Source: Hymenobacter roseosalivarius DSM 11622
Lineage (GTDB): Bacteria; Bacteroidota; Bacteroidia; Cytophagales; Hymenobacteraceae
Length of the DNA stretch: 42,141 nt
Direction: 5' to 3'
Assembly: GCF_900176135.1 (NCBI RefSeq)
Contig: NZ_FWWW01000053.1
Span: forward strand, 1 to 42,141
Made by a program: the position numbers and the translations under genes. Below are positions 1 through 8,453 of the stretch, one piece after another; positions within the stretch are counted from its first letter, which is position 1; each line of letters starts with the position of its first letter. The notes beneath the pieces were generated by a model. That model saw only the letters and a list, made by a program, of their open reading frames with translations. It had not been told where the DNA came from and did not search any database.

Positions 1-72
1 AACTAAGGAAGTAAATGGGAGATGCTTTGACAGGAGGCAGCTGAGGCGCGACGTTGCTACAAGCTCTCATCC

Positions 73-1884
73 TCACCCCGCCGTATCCTCCACTTCATCC
101 CCATCATCCACCATCACCCGCGCCAGCTTCTCGATATTGAGGCTGCGGGCGGAGGCGTCGAAGATTTCGCGGTAGGTGCCGCGTTTATCGTATAGCTCGT
201 CGTGGGTGCCGCTTTCTACCATGCGGCCCTGCTTCATGACGTAGATGCAGTCGGAGTCCACGATTTGGGCGAGGCTGTGGGAGATGATGACCACCGTGCG
301 GCCTTGCTTAATGGCGTCGAGCGAGTTCTTGATTTGCTCGGTGGCAATGGCGTCGAGGGAGGCGGTGGGCTCGTCGAGGAAGATGATCGGCGGATTTTTG
401 AGGAAGAGGCGCGCAATGGCAATGCGCTGCTGCTGCCCACCCGACAGCTGCTGGGCATCCGACTGATACTGCTGGGGCAGAGCCATTATCTGGTCGTGGA
501 GGTAGGCCTGCTTGGCAGCGGCCTTTATCTCGTCTAAGGTCGCCTCGAAGTTGCCGTAGCGGATGTTTTCCTCGATGCTGCCCTTGAAGATGTGGTTTTT
601 CTGGAGCACCAGCCCGATACGCTGGCGCAGGGCATGGGTATCGTAGTCGGAGAGCGGGCGGCCATCGAGGAGCATTTCGCCGCCGTTGGGCTCGTAAAAC
701 TTGCAGAGCAAATTGAGAATGGTGCTCTTGCCCGCCCCCGACAGGCCCACCAGGGCAGTAGTTTGGCCGGCCGCAATACTCAGGCTGACATCGTGGAGGG
801 CCTGGATGCCGGTGGGGTAGGTGAAGTCGACGTGGCGCAGCGAAAAAGCCCCCCGGAGCTGGTCAGGCGGGGTGGGGCCGGTGCGCTCGGTTTCGGTGGT
901 GGCGTCGAGGATGTCGAAGAAGCCTTCGGAGTAGGTGAGGGCCTCGTTCATCTCGTCGTAGATGCGGTGGAGCTGGCGGATGGGCGCCGACACGTTGTTG
1001 AACAGCAGAATGTGGAACATGATGGCCCCAATGGAAATCTGCCGATCGAGCACCAGGTAGGCGGTCAGGATGATGATGAGCACCACGCCAATCTGCTCCA
1101 CGAAGGTTTTGAGGCCGTCGAAGAGGAAGTTGGTTTTGCGGGTTTCGAGCTGGGTGGTCACGAGGTTGCGCTGCATGCCGGCCTGCTTTTCGCCCTCGTA
1201 GTCTTCGCGCACGAAGCTCTTAATCACCACAATAGAGTCGATGATGTTGATCAGGCCCTGGCTGCGCTGCTCGCGCAAACCCCGCAGACTGCGGCGTACG
1301 CCGTTGAGCTTGTCGGCCTGTCGGTAGCTGATCCAGAAGTAGATCGGGAGGATGCCCAACGCCACCAGCCCCACGTACAGGTTGGCCGTGAACATGATGA
1401 TGAGGGCCACGATGGAGTTGGCAAACAGGGGCAGGATGTCGATAAAGAAGTTCTGGACCAGCTTCATCAGACTCTCCACGCCGCGGTCGATGCGGGTTTG
1501 GAGCTTGCCGGTTTGGTTGCCGCTGTCGGAGTAGAAGCCGAGCTGGTAGCTCAGAATCTTATCCACGGCCGACTGGTGCAGGGTGCTCGAAACGTTGATG
1601 CGGATTTTCTCGCCGTAGAACTTCTGCCCAAACTGAATAAAGGTGTTAATAATCTCCTTTCCCAGCAGCAGCACGCTCACTATGAGCAGCAAATTTGCCC
1701 CCTGGGTCAGCCCGAGGCCTTGATCCAGCAGCCCCTGCACAGTATCCACCGTGTAGCGCAACACAAACGGATTGACCTGCGCCGCCAACGACCCCACCAG
1801 CGTCAGCAGCAACGTGCTGATTACCAGGGTTCGGTAAGGCAGCACGTACGGGTACAGGCGGCGGATAATTTGCCAAAGACTCAT
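73..1884 (-). CDS. ABC transporter, fused permease/ATPase (exporter type)
   Basis: A 603-residue half-transporter that probably exports a lipid, peptide or drug from the cytoplasm as a dimer. The N-terminal half (about residues 15-320) has the hydrophobic helices of an ABC type-1 exporter domain. The C-terminal half is a complete nucleotide-binding domain: Walker A GLSGAGKST at about 380-388, signature LSGGQQQR at about 480, Walker B IIFLDE at about 500 and the switch histidine in IISHS at about 535. All catalytic motifs are intact and the length is usual for MsbA-like half-transporters. The substrate cannot be read from the sequence. The next gene upstream is on the same strand but a terminator hairpin lies between them, so it is probably transcribed alone. 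Confidence 0.93.
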   Translation of the reverse strand: MSLWQIIRRLYPYVLPYRTLVISTLLLTLVGSLAAQVNPFVLRYTVDTVQGLLDQGLGLTQGANLLLIVSVLLLGKEIINTFIQFGQKFYGEKIRINVSSTLHQSAVDKILSYQLGFYSDSGNQTGKLQTRIDRGVESLMKLVQNFFIDILPLFANSIVALIIMFTANLYVGLVALGILPIYFWISYRQADKLNGVRRSLRGLREQRSQGLINIIDSIVVIKSFVREDYEGEKQAGMQRNLVTTQLETRKTNFLFDGLKTFVEQIGVVLIIILTAYLVLDRQISIGAIMFHILLFNNVSAPIRQLHRIYDEMNEALTYSEGFFDILDATTETERTGPTPPDQLRGAFSLRHVDFTYPTGIQALHDVSLSIAAGQTTALVGLSGAGKSTILNLLCKFYEPNGGEMLLDGRPLSDYDTHALRQRIGLVLQKNHIFKGSIEENIRYGNFEATLDEIKAAAKQAYLHDQIMALPQQYQSDAQQLSGGQQQRIAIARLFLKNPPIIFLDEPTASLDAIATEQIKNSLDAIKQGRTVVIISHSLAQIVDSDCIYVMKQGRMVESGTHDELYDKRGTYREIFDASARSLNIEKLARVMVDDGDEVEDTAG

Positions 1885-1952
1885 AGCAGCGGAACAGTAA
1901 GGGCTGCTTGGTTAGACGCGGGAGGTGGGGGTGAGGTTATTGGGGATAAAAA

Positions 1953-1984
1953 AGAAAGCCTGACCTATGGAGGTCAAGCTTTCT
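1953..1984 (-). terminator. Rho-independent terminator after the 2019-2650 lipoprotein gene
   Basis: Arms AGAAAGC..TGACCT and AGGTCA..GCTTTCT pair with one unpaired base around an ATGG loop. On the minus strand the hairpin is followed by a T-rich run, so it would end transcription of the lipoprotein gene before the ABC transporter. Confidence 0.7.
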
Positions 1985-2018
1985 GATTACTTGGTGCAGC
2001 TAAGCGGATATATCGTCA

Positions 2019-2650
2019 CTACTGCACAGGCATCATGAAACTCGATTCTTGCACAGCCAAGGTATCGCCAGCGCCTATAGTAGTAATAGCTGCTTCATTA
2101 AACTCATTGAATAGTAGCCCAGATGCTTCACTATTAGCCAACCCAGAAAAATCACGTTTGAGACGATAGTGCAACAAAGCGACTCTCATATTGCTTTGGT
2201 CTCTGTAGCCTACCCGCACTTCCTTTGTAACATAAGCAAATCCTGTAGTCGAGGGAAGAGGAACTAATGGAGCAGTATATTTCAATAATCCTCTAATATC
2301 GTTATTAAGAGTACCATTAATTCTATTAGAGGCGACCTGTACAGACCCTATTGAGTAAAATAGGTGCTGATTGCCTTTTTTGGTCACATAAAACCGCATG
2401 TTACTTGTACCAAAAACAGCTGTGTCCGGGGCCAAAAATCGAATAATCGCCTCTGGATCAATTGCTGTGGGTACTGTAAATGGAACACCTGAGTTCTTAA
2501 TAAAACGGTCTTTTACAAGCTGATCTTTTATTTCAACCCCATTAGTAAAGACGCGCTGCTGCACTTTTATAGTAGGTTTTGATCGTCTTTTTTACAAGAC
2601 GATAACATAATGCTGCTTAATAAGAGCAAGGAAATATAGCGAAGTGACAT
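2019..2650 (-). pseudogene. Lipoprotein gene broken by a one-base frameshift in an A6 run
   Basis: The long open frame here starts only at a weak GTG (2564). Upstream, in another frame, an ATG at 2650-2648 opens a textbook lipoprotein signal, MSLRYISLLLLSSIMLSSC, which then hits a stop a few codons later. The frames meet at a run of six A on the minus strand (T6 at 2588-2593). One extra A would join them into a lipoprotein of about 210 residues starting MSLRYIS and continuing KKRRSKPTIKVQQRVF. I do not recognise the mature domain. The region is more AT-rich than its neighbours. It could be a recent mutation, a phase-variable switch or a sequencing error. Confidence 0.75.
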
Positions 2651-2769
2651 TCCGAGTAAAATACAAATTTGAGCCAACAAGATATCACTAGTTACTTGAT
2701 TCCCTGCAACTCCCAGACTTTTCCTGCTTCTTTACTTATCAAACCATCTTTCATCTCCAACCAAACCAC

Positions 2770-4332
2770 ATGACGACACTCCGACTCTTAGCCCTGGCTG
2801 GTGGCCTGGCTCTGGCCGCGCCTACCTTGGCTCAACAAGCCGAAAAAGTAGATCAGGCCATGATTGCCAAGATCAAAGACGAGGGTATGAACCGCTCCAA
2901 GGTGATGGAAACGGCCTTTTATCTCACCGACGTTTGCGGCCCGCGCCTGGCTAACTCCGATGGCCTGAAGCGCGCCAATGAGTGGACCAAAGGCCAGCTT
3001 ACCAAATGGGGTATGAGCAACGCCAACATCGAGCCCTGGGGTGACTTCGGCCGCGGCTGGGACATCGAGAAGTCGTACATCGCCATGACGGCGCCTTACT
3101 ACCACTCCATGATAGGCGCGCCTAAAGCCTGGACGCCCTCTACCAGCGGAAACGTGAAGAAGCAGGTGGTGTACGTGAATGCTACTACCGAAGAGGATTT
3201 GGCCAAGTTTCAGGGTAAGCTGCGTGACAAAATCGTGCTGACGGCCGTGGCTACGCCGCCTAAAACCACCTTCGAGGCCGATGCCAAGCGCTACACCGAT
3301 GATGAGCTGACCAAAATGATGGAAGCTCAGCCTGCGCGCCCAACTACCGACGACCCGGCTATGACCGAGCGACTAAACGCCCGTCGTGCTCAGGCCGCGT
3401 TGCGTACCAAGCTCAACGAGATGCTGATGAGTGAAGGTGCTGCTGCGGTGCTTAGCACCCGCGGCGGCTCACACGGCACTTTCTTTACCAGCAATGGCGC
3501 TCCGTACGCTGCCGATGCGAAGCCCGTACTGCCCGAAATTGAAATGTCGCCCGAAGATCAGCTGCGCCTGATTCGGTTGGTGGAAGCTGGTATTCCAGTA
3601 GAAGTGGAAATGGAAACCAAAACGCGCTTCCAGAACACCGATCTGAAAGGCTACAACGTCATAGCCGAAATTCCCGGCACCGACCGCAAGCTAAAAAGCG
3701 AGGTAGTAATGCTTGGGGGCCATTTAGACTCCTGGCACGCCGCTACCGGTGCCACCGACAACGCGGCCGGCTGCGCCGTGATGATGGAGGCCATGCGCAT
3801 TTTGAAAGCTACGGGTGTGAAACCTCGCCGCACCATCCGCATTGCTCTGTGGGGCGAGGAGGAGCAGGGCCTGCACGGCTCGCGCAACTACGTGAAGAAC
3901 CACTTCGCCGACCCCGCCACCATGAAGCTGCTGCCCGCCCATGAGAAGCTGGCCGGCTACTTCAACCTCGATAATGGCGGTGGCAAAATCCGCGGTATCT
4001 ATTTGCAGGGCAATGAGGCGGTAGCGCCCATCTTCACAGCCTGGCTCCAGCCCTTCGCCGAGATGGGTGCCACTACGGTTACGCCCCGCAACACCGGCGG
4101 CACCGACCACCTTTCCTTCGACGCCGTGGGCCTGCCCGGCTTCCAGTTCGTGCAGGACGGCCTCGACTACGGTACCCGCACCCACCACACCAACCAGGAC
4201 ACCTTCGACCGTTTGCAGGCCGATGACTTGAAGCAGGCGTCAGTTATCGTAGCTTCCTTCGTGTACCACACCGCCATGCGCGACCAGAAGCTGCCACGCA
4301 AGGTGCTGCCTGCCCCTGCCCCGAAGTCGTAA
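2770..4332 (+). CDS. Secreted M28-family zinc aminopeptidase with PA domain
   Basis: A 520-residue exported metallopeptidase. The N-terminus is a signal peptide (about 1-21, cleavage near TLA-QQ). A protease-associated insertion covers roughly 120-280 and the M28 catalytic domain roughly 295-505. Visible metal and catalytic motifs are GGHLDSW (about 315-321), the acidic pair in LWGEEEQG (about 360-367), NLDNGGG (about 400) and GGTDHLSF (about 443-450). The family removes N-terminal amino acids using two zinc ions, here probably in the periplasm or outside the cell. It stands alone and is followed by a strong terminator. Confidence 0.93.
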   Translation: MTTLRLLALAGGLALAAPTLAQQAEKVDQAMIAKIKDEGMNRSKVMETAFYLTDVCGPRLANSDGLKRANEWTKGQLTKWGMSNANIEPWGDFGRGWDIEKSYIAMTAPYYHSMIGAPKAWTPSTSGNVKKQVVYVNATTEEDLAKFQGKLRDKIVLTAVATPPKTTFEADAKRYTDDELTKMMEAQPARPTTDDPAMTERLNARRAQAALRTKLNEMLMSEGAAAVLSTRGGSHGTFFTSNGAPYAADAKPVLPEIEMSPEDQLRLIRLVEAGIPVEVEMETKTRFQNTDLKGYNVIAEIPGTDRKLKSEVVMLGGHLDSWHAATGATDNAAGCAVMMEAMRILKATGVKPRRTIRIALWGEEEQGLHGSRNYVKNHFADPATMKLLPAHEKLAGYFNLDNGGGKIRGIYLQGNEAVAPIFTAWLQPFAEMGATTVTPRNTGGTDHLSFDAVGLPGFQFVQDGLDYGTRTHHTNQDTFDRLQADDLKQASVIVASFVYHTAMRDQKLPRKVLPAPAPKS

Positions 4333-4352
4333 TGTTTGGTAATTGTTTCTAT

Positions 4353-4389
4353 AAAAGAGCCCCCCAGATTAGTTCTGGGGGGCTCTTTT
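4353..4389 (+). terminator. Strong terminator with C6/G6 arms
   Basis: AAAAGAGCCCCCCAG and CTGGGGGGCTCTTTT form a 15-bp perfect stem around a short loop, just after the M28 peptidase stop. The arms are an inverted pair of the window-wide G6C word. It is symmetric enough to act in both directions for the convergent gene at 4412. Confidence 0.92.
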
Positions 4390-4411
4390 AACGCGTTAAA
4401 CGCAATGCACT

Positions 4412-4789
4412 TTATTTGACTCGACGAAGTAGGTAAACGAGTCCGCCGTCTCCGTAGGAACTCATCTGTACTATTTCCCAGCCTTCCACTGTCACAGTAT
4501 TTAAGGTTTTTATCAGCATACCACGCATTTTCTGATCACGTTCTTCTTGCACTTTTATTATTTCATTAAATCCTAAATTACTTAAATCATTTACTTGTTC
4601 ATTAAGCTTAATATCTTTCTGTTTCTGAAACTCCGGAGTAAAACTTATAAATGCAGAGCCTGGATAAGTTTTTCGTCCGAAATAAAAAATTTGCATATAA
4701 GTATAATTAGCCGATGCATCAGAGTACTTCTGACTTGAATGGCACGACTGGCTTGGCATAACAAGCAGGATTAATAATATTTTTTTCAT
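4412..4789 (-). CDS. Small hypothetical lipoprotein
   Basis: About 125 residues if it starts at MKKILLILL (ATG at 4789), seven codons inside the longest frame. That start gives a short basic N-terminus, a hydrophobic core and a cysteine at PSQSC, which looks like a slightly atypical lipoprotein signal. The mature part has no motif I recognise; it ends in a charged region with GDGGLVYLLRRVK. The gene is AT-rich compared with flanking housekeeping genes, as is its upstream neighbour, so both may belong to a variable island between the M28 peptidase and the dienelactone hydrolase. Confidence 0.7.
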   Translation of the reverse strand: MKKILLILLVMPSQSCHSSQKYSDASANYTYMQIFYFGRKTYPGSAFISFTPEFQKQKDIKLNEQVNDLSNLGFNEIIKVQEERDQKMRGMLIKTLNTVTVEGWEIVQMSSYGDGGLVYLLRRVK

Positions 4790-4859
4790 GAGATAATTAA
4801 TGAAGTACAAAAGTATTACTCAATTATTTACACACAATTATTAGACGACTGCAAGCATT

Positions 4860-5519
4860 CTAACATGGCATAAACCATTGTATTTCCACCAACAGCCCTT
4901 TATCGAAAAGTAAAAGCCATGAATCGTTACTTACAATCTTACCCATCGATAAAGACACCTCTATGCGTTTTCCAACTTTGTGCACGTCAACTTCTCCTTT
5001 ATTTTTAACGGCTTTAGGAAAAATTTTAGCAAGTGACGATAAGGTAGTTTTACTGTTTAGCCGAAGTGTAGGAGTGATTAGCTCTAATTTCGAATTATGG
5101 CGAAAATCAATAGAGGTAATAATCGCTGTGTCGCCATCTACTTCTGCACGGGTTTCTTTGAAATAAGCATACTGGAAACGCTGGTTGTCAAAGTAGAAAA
5201 CGCACACATCATTAAAATCTGGGTTTACCAAACTATCCGGGCGACCGAGGAGCTTATGTAGCTCCTCGGTTTTGCCAACCAGCGGCAGCTTACCATTAAG
5301 TTTCACGGCGTCCCAATCCAGGTATTCATCAACCGAATCGGGCGGTGCCGCCGCGGCTTCGGTGACCTGAACGACAGCCAAGGTAGCATGGGCTTGGGGC
5401 TGGGTAGAAACTGGAACTGTAGAAGTTTGCGTGGAAGGTGTTTCCTGACAACTCGCGGAAAACACCGTCCAGCACAAAACCCCTAGCAGTCTTACCGTAG
5501 ACTTAGATGGGAGTCTCAT
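4860..5519 (-). CDS. Hypothetical lipoprotein, 219 residues
   Basis: The N-terminus MRLPSKSTVRLLG with a hydrophobic stretch and FSASC is a plausible lipoprotein signal (cysteine near residue 24). A Thr/Ser/Pro/Gln/Ala-rich linker follows, then a globular domain of roughly 150 residues with no motif I can name. It may be an envelope protein with an alternating strand pattern, but that is only an impression. It lies 14 bases from the hydrolase gene upstream on the same strand, so the two may be co-transcribed. Base composition is lower in GC than the neighbours. Confidence 0.7.
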   Translation of the reverse strand: MRLPSKSTVRLLGVLCWTVFSASCQETPSTQTSTVPVSTQPQAHATLAVVQVTEAAAAPPDSVDEYLDWDAVKLNGKLPLVGKTEELHKLLGRPDSLVNPDFNDVCVFYFDNQRFQYAYFKETRAEVDGDTAIITSIDFRHNSKLELITPTLRLNSKTTLSSLAKIFPKAVKNKGEVDVHKVGKRIEVSLSMGKIVSNDSWLLLFDKGLLVEIQWFMPC

Positions 5520-5533
5520 TGAGTTGGAATAGC

Positions 5534-6391
5534 CTAGCTCAACTCTTTCTTAAATAACCCTAATGTCCGCTCCCAGGCCAGCTTGGCGGCTTCGGCGTTG
5601 TAGCGAGCGGGGGACGAGTCGTTGTTGAAAGCGTGGTTTACGCCTTCGTACATAAACTGCTGGTACTTCGCATTAGCGGCTTTCAGCGCCGCTTCGTAGG
5701 CGGCGGCACCGGCATTCACGCGCTCATCGAGGGCGGCGTAGTGCAGCATCAGGTGCGCCTTGATTTGGGAGACGTCAGCGTCTTTGGGCTGGGTGCCGTA
5801 GTAGGCCACGGCGGCATTGAGCTTGGGGTCGCTGAGGGCGAGGCGGTTGGCCATAGCGCCGCCCCAGCAGAAACCGACGCAGCCGGTTTTGCCGTTGCTA
5901 TCAGGGCGCTGGCGCAGGTAGGTGAGGGCGGCGAGGTAGTTGTTCAGCGTTTTCTGCGCATCGAGCTGACCGATTAGGGTGCGGCCCTGGTCCTCGTCGG
6001 TGGGCGTGCCGCCAAACTGCGAGAGAGCATCAACGCCCAAAGCCAGGTAGCCGGCCTGGGCCACGCGGCGCGTTACATCCTTTATGTGGGGCGTGAGGCC
6101 GCGGTTTTCGTGAATCACTACCACGGCTCCGCGCTTCTTTTTGCCTTTTGGGTGCACCAGGTAGCCTTGCATGGTGGTGCCGTCGCCGGGCCAGCTCACG
6201 GTTTCTTCGGTTAAATTGCCGGCTTGTACGGGCACGGTGGCGGCGTTGGCGTAGCCGGGTTCAAGCACAGCCAAAGCGGCCGTGGCCAGAGCCGCGCCGC
6301 CGGTTATTTTCATCAATCGCTCCATAAATTCCTTGCGGGTGAGCGGGGAGTGGGTGTATTCGTCGAAGAGGTTAATAATGCGCTGATCCAT
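5534..6391 (-). CDS. Dienelactone hydrolase family protein, exported
   Basis: A 285-residue alpha/beta hydrolase. The catalytic triad of the dienelactone hydrolase family is visible: nucleophile cysteine in GFCWGG (about C175), aspartate in LDERVN (about D222) and histidine in NHAFNN (about H253). The oxyanion region is IHENRG. The first 50 residues carry a short charged segment (LTRKEFMERLMKITGG) followed by an Ala-rich hydrophobic core ending AANA-like, resembling a Tat-type leader though without a clear twin arginine, so export is likely but the route is uncertain. Substrates of such proteins are rarely true dienelactones. A palindromic element lies directly upstream. Confidence 0.9.
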   Translation of the reverse strand: MDQRIINLFDEYTHSPLTRKEFMERLMKITGGAALATAALAVLEPGYANAATVPVQAGNLTEETVSWPGDGTTMQGYLVHPKGKKKRGAVVVIHENRGLTPHIKDVTRRVAQAGYLALGVDALSQFGGTPTDEDQGRTLIGQLDAQKTLNNYLAALTYLRQRPDSNGKTGCVGFCWGGAMANRLALSDPKLNAAVAYYGTQPKDADVSQIKAHLMLHYAALDERVNAGAAAYEAALKAANAKYQQFMYEGVNHAFNNDSSPARYNAEAAKLAWERTLGLFKKELS

Positions 6392-6402
6392 GTGGTTAGA
6401 AT

Positions 6403-6500
6403 GTAACGCCAGGCTCCAGCTTGGCGAATCGTTGAACGATGACGTTGGGGGGCATTTTGCAATGTCCCCAGCTATTCGCCAAGCTGGAGCCTAGCGTTAC
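6403..6500. repeat. 98-bp intergenic palindromic element
   Basis: Two 27-base arms (6403-6429 and 6474-6500) are inverted copies with a single mismatch; the arms begin GTAACGCC and GTAACGCT when read outward to inward. The 44-base centre holds a second nested inverted repeat, GGGGGCATT and AATGTCCCC. It fills almost the whole gap between the hydrolase and cupin genes. It looks like a REP/MITE-type element; no other copy is in the window. Confidence 0.85.
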
Positions 6501-6502
6501 TT

Positions 6503-6889
6503 CTACTCTTCCCGGTTCACGGTGTCCATCGAAAAGGCCGGCACGCAGATCGACCAGTATTCGCACTCGGCATCAAACGGGTTGGCGTAGCGCACCCGCG
6601 CCCCGGCCTTGATCAGCAACGATTCGCCGGCACTCAACTCCACTACGTCGCCGTCGATTTCAAAGCGCTTCCGGCCGCGCACCACGATAGTTATTTCGTC
6701 GAACTCGGGGCGTTGGTGCGGCTCGCTCCATTGGGGAGGTGCCACCATGTGCGCCACGCTGTACTGACTGGTACGGGTGCTGGCCAGGCCGATATGCTCC
6801 TCGATGAGCTTGCCGTCGGTGGTGGGCACACGGAAGGGCGCTTGCTGGCGGAAGTATTTTTTCTCCTCTGACATAAGAGTGGGGGACAA
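6503..6889 (-). CDS. Cupin-domain protein
   Basis: A 128-residue single-domain cupin. The typical order is visible: an EWSEPHQRPEFDEITIVVRGRK-like first motif (histidine in EPHQRPEFDE, with E rather than a second close histidine) and a second half with GESLLIKAGARVRYAN. The family binds a metal in a small beta barrel and works as an enzyme or sensor; the ligand here is unknown. No signal peptide. The start is six bases from the stop of the upstream Kazal gene, so they may form an operon. Confidence 0.85.
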   Translation of the reverse strand: MSPTLMSEEKKYFRQQAPFRVPTTDGKLIEEHIGLASTRTSQYSVAHMVAPPQWSEPHQRPEFDEITIVVRGRKRFEIDGDVVELSAGESLLIKAGARVRYANPFDAECEYWSICVPAFSMDTVNREE

Positions 6890-6893
6890 ATTT

Positions 6894-7154
6894 TTAGTTT
6901 TTCGGGGTGGTGGGGCACTCGCCTTTGGTGTAGGTGAGCACGCCCGCGTTGGTAGCTACACAGTCGTTGCTGTAGGTCTTGCCGTTGCAGCCGCATACGG
7001 GGTCGTACTGCATGGTGCAGATACCGGCCGGATCAATTTTGGTTGAGTCGATGCAGGCGGCAGTCGTAGCTGCTGGAGTAGTAGCTGTAGAGGCGGGCTG
7101 GCTGCATGTAGCGAGCAGGGGCAGAAAAGCAGCCGCAAAAAGCGAGTTTTTCAT
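6894..7154 (-). CDS. Kazal-type protease inhibitor lipoprotein
   Basis: An 86-residue lipoprotein. The signal MKNSLFAAAFLPLLATC places the lipid-modified cysteine at residue 17, followed by a Thr/Ala-rich linker. The C-terminal 50 residues are a compact Kazal domain with six cysteines (about 34, 46, 54, 56, 65 and 80) and the diagnostic PVCGCNGKTYSNDC stretch. Kazal domains block serine proteases by inserting a rigid loop into the active site; a surface-anchored copy could protect the cell from its own or foreign proteases. The target is unknown. Confidence 0.9.
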   Translation of the reverse strand: MKNSLFAAAFLPLLATCSQPASTATTPAATTAACIDSTKIDPAGICTMQYDPVCGCNGKTYSNDCVATNAGVLTYTKGECPTTPKN

Positions 7155-7174
7155 ACTAGTAAGAACGGAAAAAC

Positions 7175-7205
7175 AACCTACCTACCCAACTTGGGTAGGT
7201 AGGTT
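7175..7205. promoter_or_regulatory. 31-bp perfect palindrome before the Kazal gene
   Basis: Two 15-base arms (AACCTACCTACCCAA and its exact complement) flank a single C. It sits about 20 bases upstream of the Kazal lipoprotein start codon, where it would be in the leader or promoter. It has no T-run, so it looks more like an operator or leader hairpin than a terminator. Confidence 0.6.
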
Positions 7206-7416
7206 AAAGTACGGATTGGGGGGCAAAACGCCTTCCTGACAAACAGTATATTTTATTTCAGCTATTTTTTATTCCCTAAATATAACCCAGCTTAATAGTG
7301 TTCGTATAGGCAATCAGCTTAACAAGCCAGGCGCGCCCTCACTTCGCTGAATCCACCTTTCGGAGCCAACGATTTTGTCGCCTGTTTTCAAGTATTCACT
7401 TTCTCTCCTTACCAAC

Positions 7417-7851
7417 ATGTCGTATAAACAAGAAGACAACTCAGGCAAAATTCTCCTCGCTGTATTAGCTGGCGCCAGCGCTGGTATCATCGCAGGCCTG
7501 CTGATGGCTCCCGATAAAGGCACCGCCACTCGTGGCAATCTGAAGAACGCTGCTACTAAGTACAGCGGTCAGCTCGGCGAGCAGCTTTCCAAATACGGCG
7601 AACAGCTGGATTCCCAGTTCAAAGGCTACGTTGAGAAGCTTGAGGATCTGGGTGTCACCGGCGCGGGCAGCAGCCTCAAGCTGAAAGGCGACTGGAACCA
7701 GAGCAAAGGCAAATTGCGTCAGCAATTCGCTCAACTCACCGACGAGGACCTGCAGTACGCTGAGGGCCAGGAGGAAGACCTCGTAGGTCGCCTGCAGCAG
7801 AAGCTAGGCAAAGGCAAGCGCGAAATCACCAAACTGCTGAACGACCTGTAA
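7417..7851 (+). CDS. YtxH-CsbD fusion protein
   Basis: About 144 residues from ATG 7417 (MSYKQEDNS); the longer frame from 7375 adds a less likely leader. The N-terminus has the YtxH glycine-zipper helix (LLAVLAGASAGIIAGLLMAP), a single membrane-associated segment. The last 55 residues read as a CsbD-like domain (LKGDWNQSKGKLRQQF, then a TDEDL-containing stretch). Both families are small stress-related proteins of poorly known function. A paralogue of the N-terminal part follows directly at 8019. A clean terminator ends the gene. Confidence 0.88.
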   Translation: MSYKQEDNSGKILLAVLAGASAGIIAGLLMAPDKGTATRGNLKNAATKYSGQLGEQLSKYGEQLDSQFKGYVEKLEDLGVTGAGSSLKLKGDWNQSKGKLRQQFAQLTDEDLQYAEGQEEDLVGRLQQKLGKGKREITKLLNDL

Positions 7852-7877
7852 GCCAATGCTGGCTTTAGACTACTAAG

Positions 7878-7912
7878 AAAAGACCCTCATCTAAATAGAT
7901 GAGGGTCTTTTT
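7878..7912 (+). terminator. Terminator after YtxH-CsbD gene
   Basis: AAAGACCCTCATCTA pairs with TAGATGAGGGTCTTT around a short loop, followed by more T. It separates the two YtxH paralogues into different transcripts. Confidence 0.92.
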
Positions 7913-8018
7913 TATGATAACCTTCGTGTGATAAACGCGTTACTCTCTGCGGATTGGTCGGAAGCTCTTTCATCTCAAGCCAGTTCGTAGTTCATTTTTC
8001 TATTCTCACTCTACGCTC

Positions 8019-8453
8019 ATGAAAGATCAAAACGGCAAAATCATTCTTTCCCTGTTAGCCGGTGCCAGTGCCGGTATTATCGCAGGCTTACTCCTCGCTC
8101 CTGAAACCGGCGAAGAAACGCGCACAACGCTCAAGAAATCGGCTTCCAAGTTCAGCGACGACCTGACCAAATTGTTCCAGGATAGCCTGGCTAAAATTAA
8201 TGACCTGAAAGGCAGCGCTACGCAGGGCGGCGAAGAATCAGCTAACCGCGTCAACGCCGATGATATCCTTAACTCGCTCAAGTCATCATCAGCTGGCAGC
8301 CGCGCCGACCAGAGTGGCGACCTGGCCAGCGCGCCCGGCGCGGGCCGTCAGGGTGGCCGGGCCGCAACGGGTTCAGGCTCAATAGGTGGCAGCACTATCG
8401 GTGGTGCCGACGATGATGCAGCGAGTACTGAGGGCCTGGGCCGCGGACTCTAA
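8019..8453 (+). CDS. YtxH-domain protein
   Basis: A 144-residue protein whose first 60 residues (GKIILSLLAGASAGIIAGLL and LKKSASKFSDDL) closely match the start of the neighbouring YtxH-CsbD protein, so the pair arose by duplication. The glycine-zipper helix at about 10-30 should sit in the membrane; the rest is a coiled, charged segment followed by a disordered Gly/Ser/Ala-rich tail (about 85-144). CsbD is absent here. Members are often induced by osmotic or general stress, but no regulator site is visible. Confidence 0.87.
   Translation: MKDQNGKIILSLLAGASAGIIAGLLLAPETGEETRTTLKKSASKFSDDLTKLFQDSLAKINDLKGSATQGGEESANRVNADDILNSLKSSSAGSRADQSGDLASAPGAGRQGGRAATGSGSIGGSTIGGADDDAASTEGLGRGL

Noticed and set aside
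592..1986. 464-codon open frame on the plus strand
   Set aside because: It is antisense to the ABC transporter, has Glu/His/Gln/Val-rich composition typical of shadow frames in GC-rich DNA, and shows no family motif.
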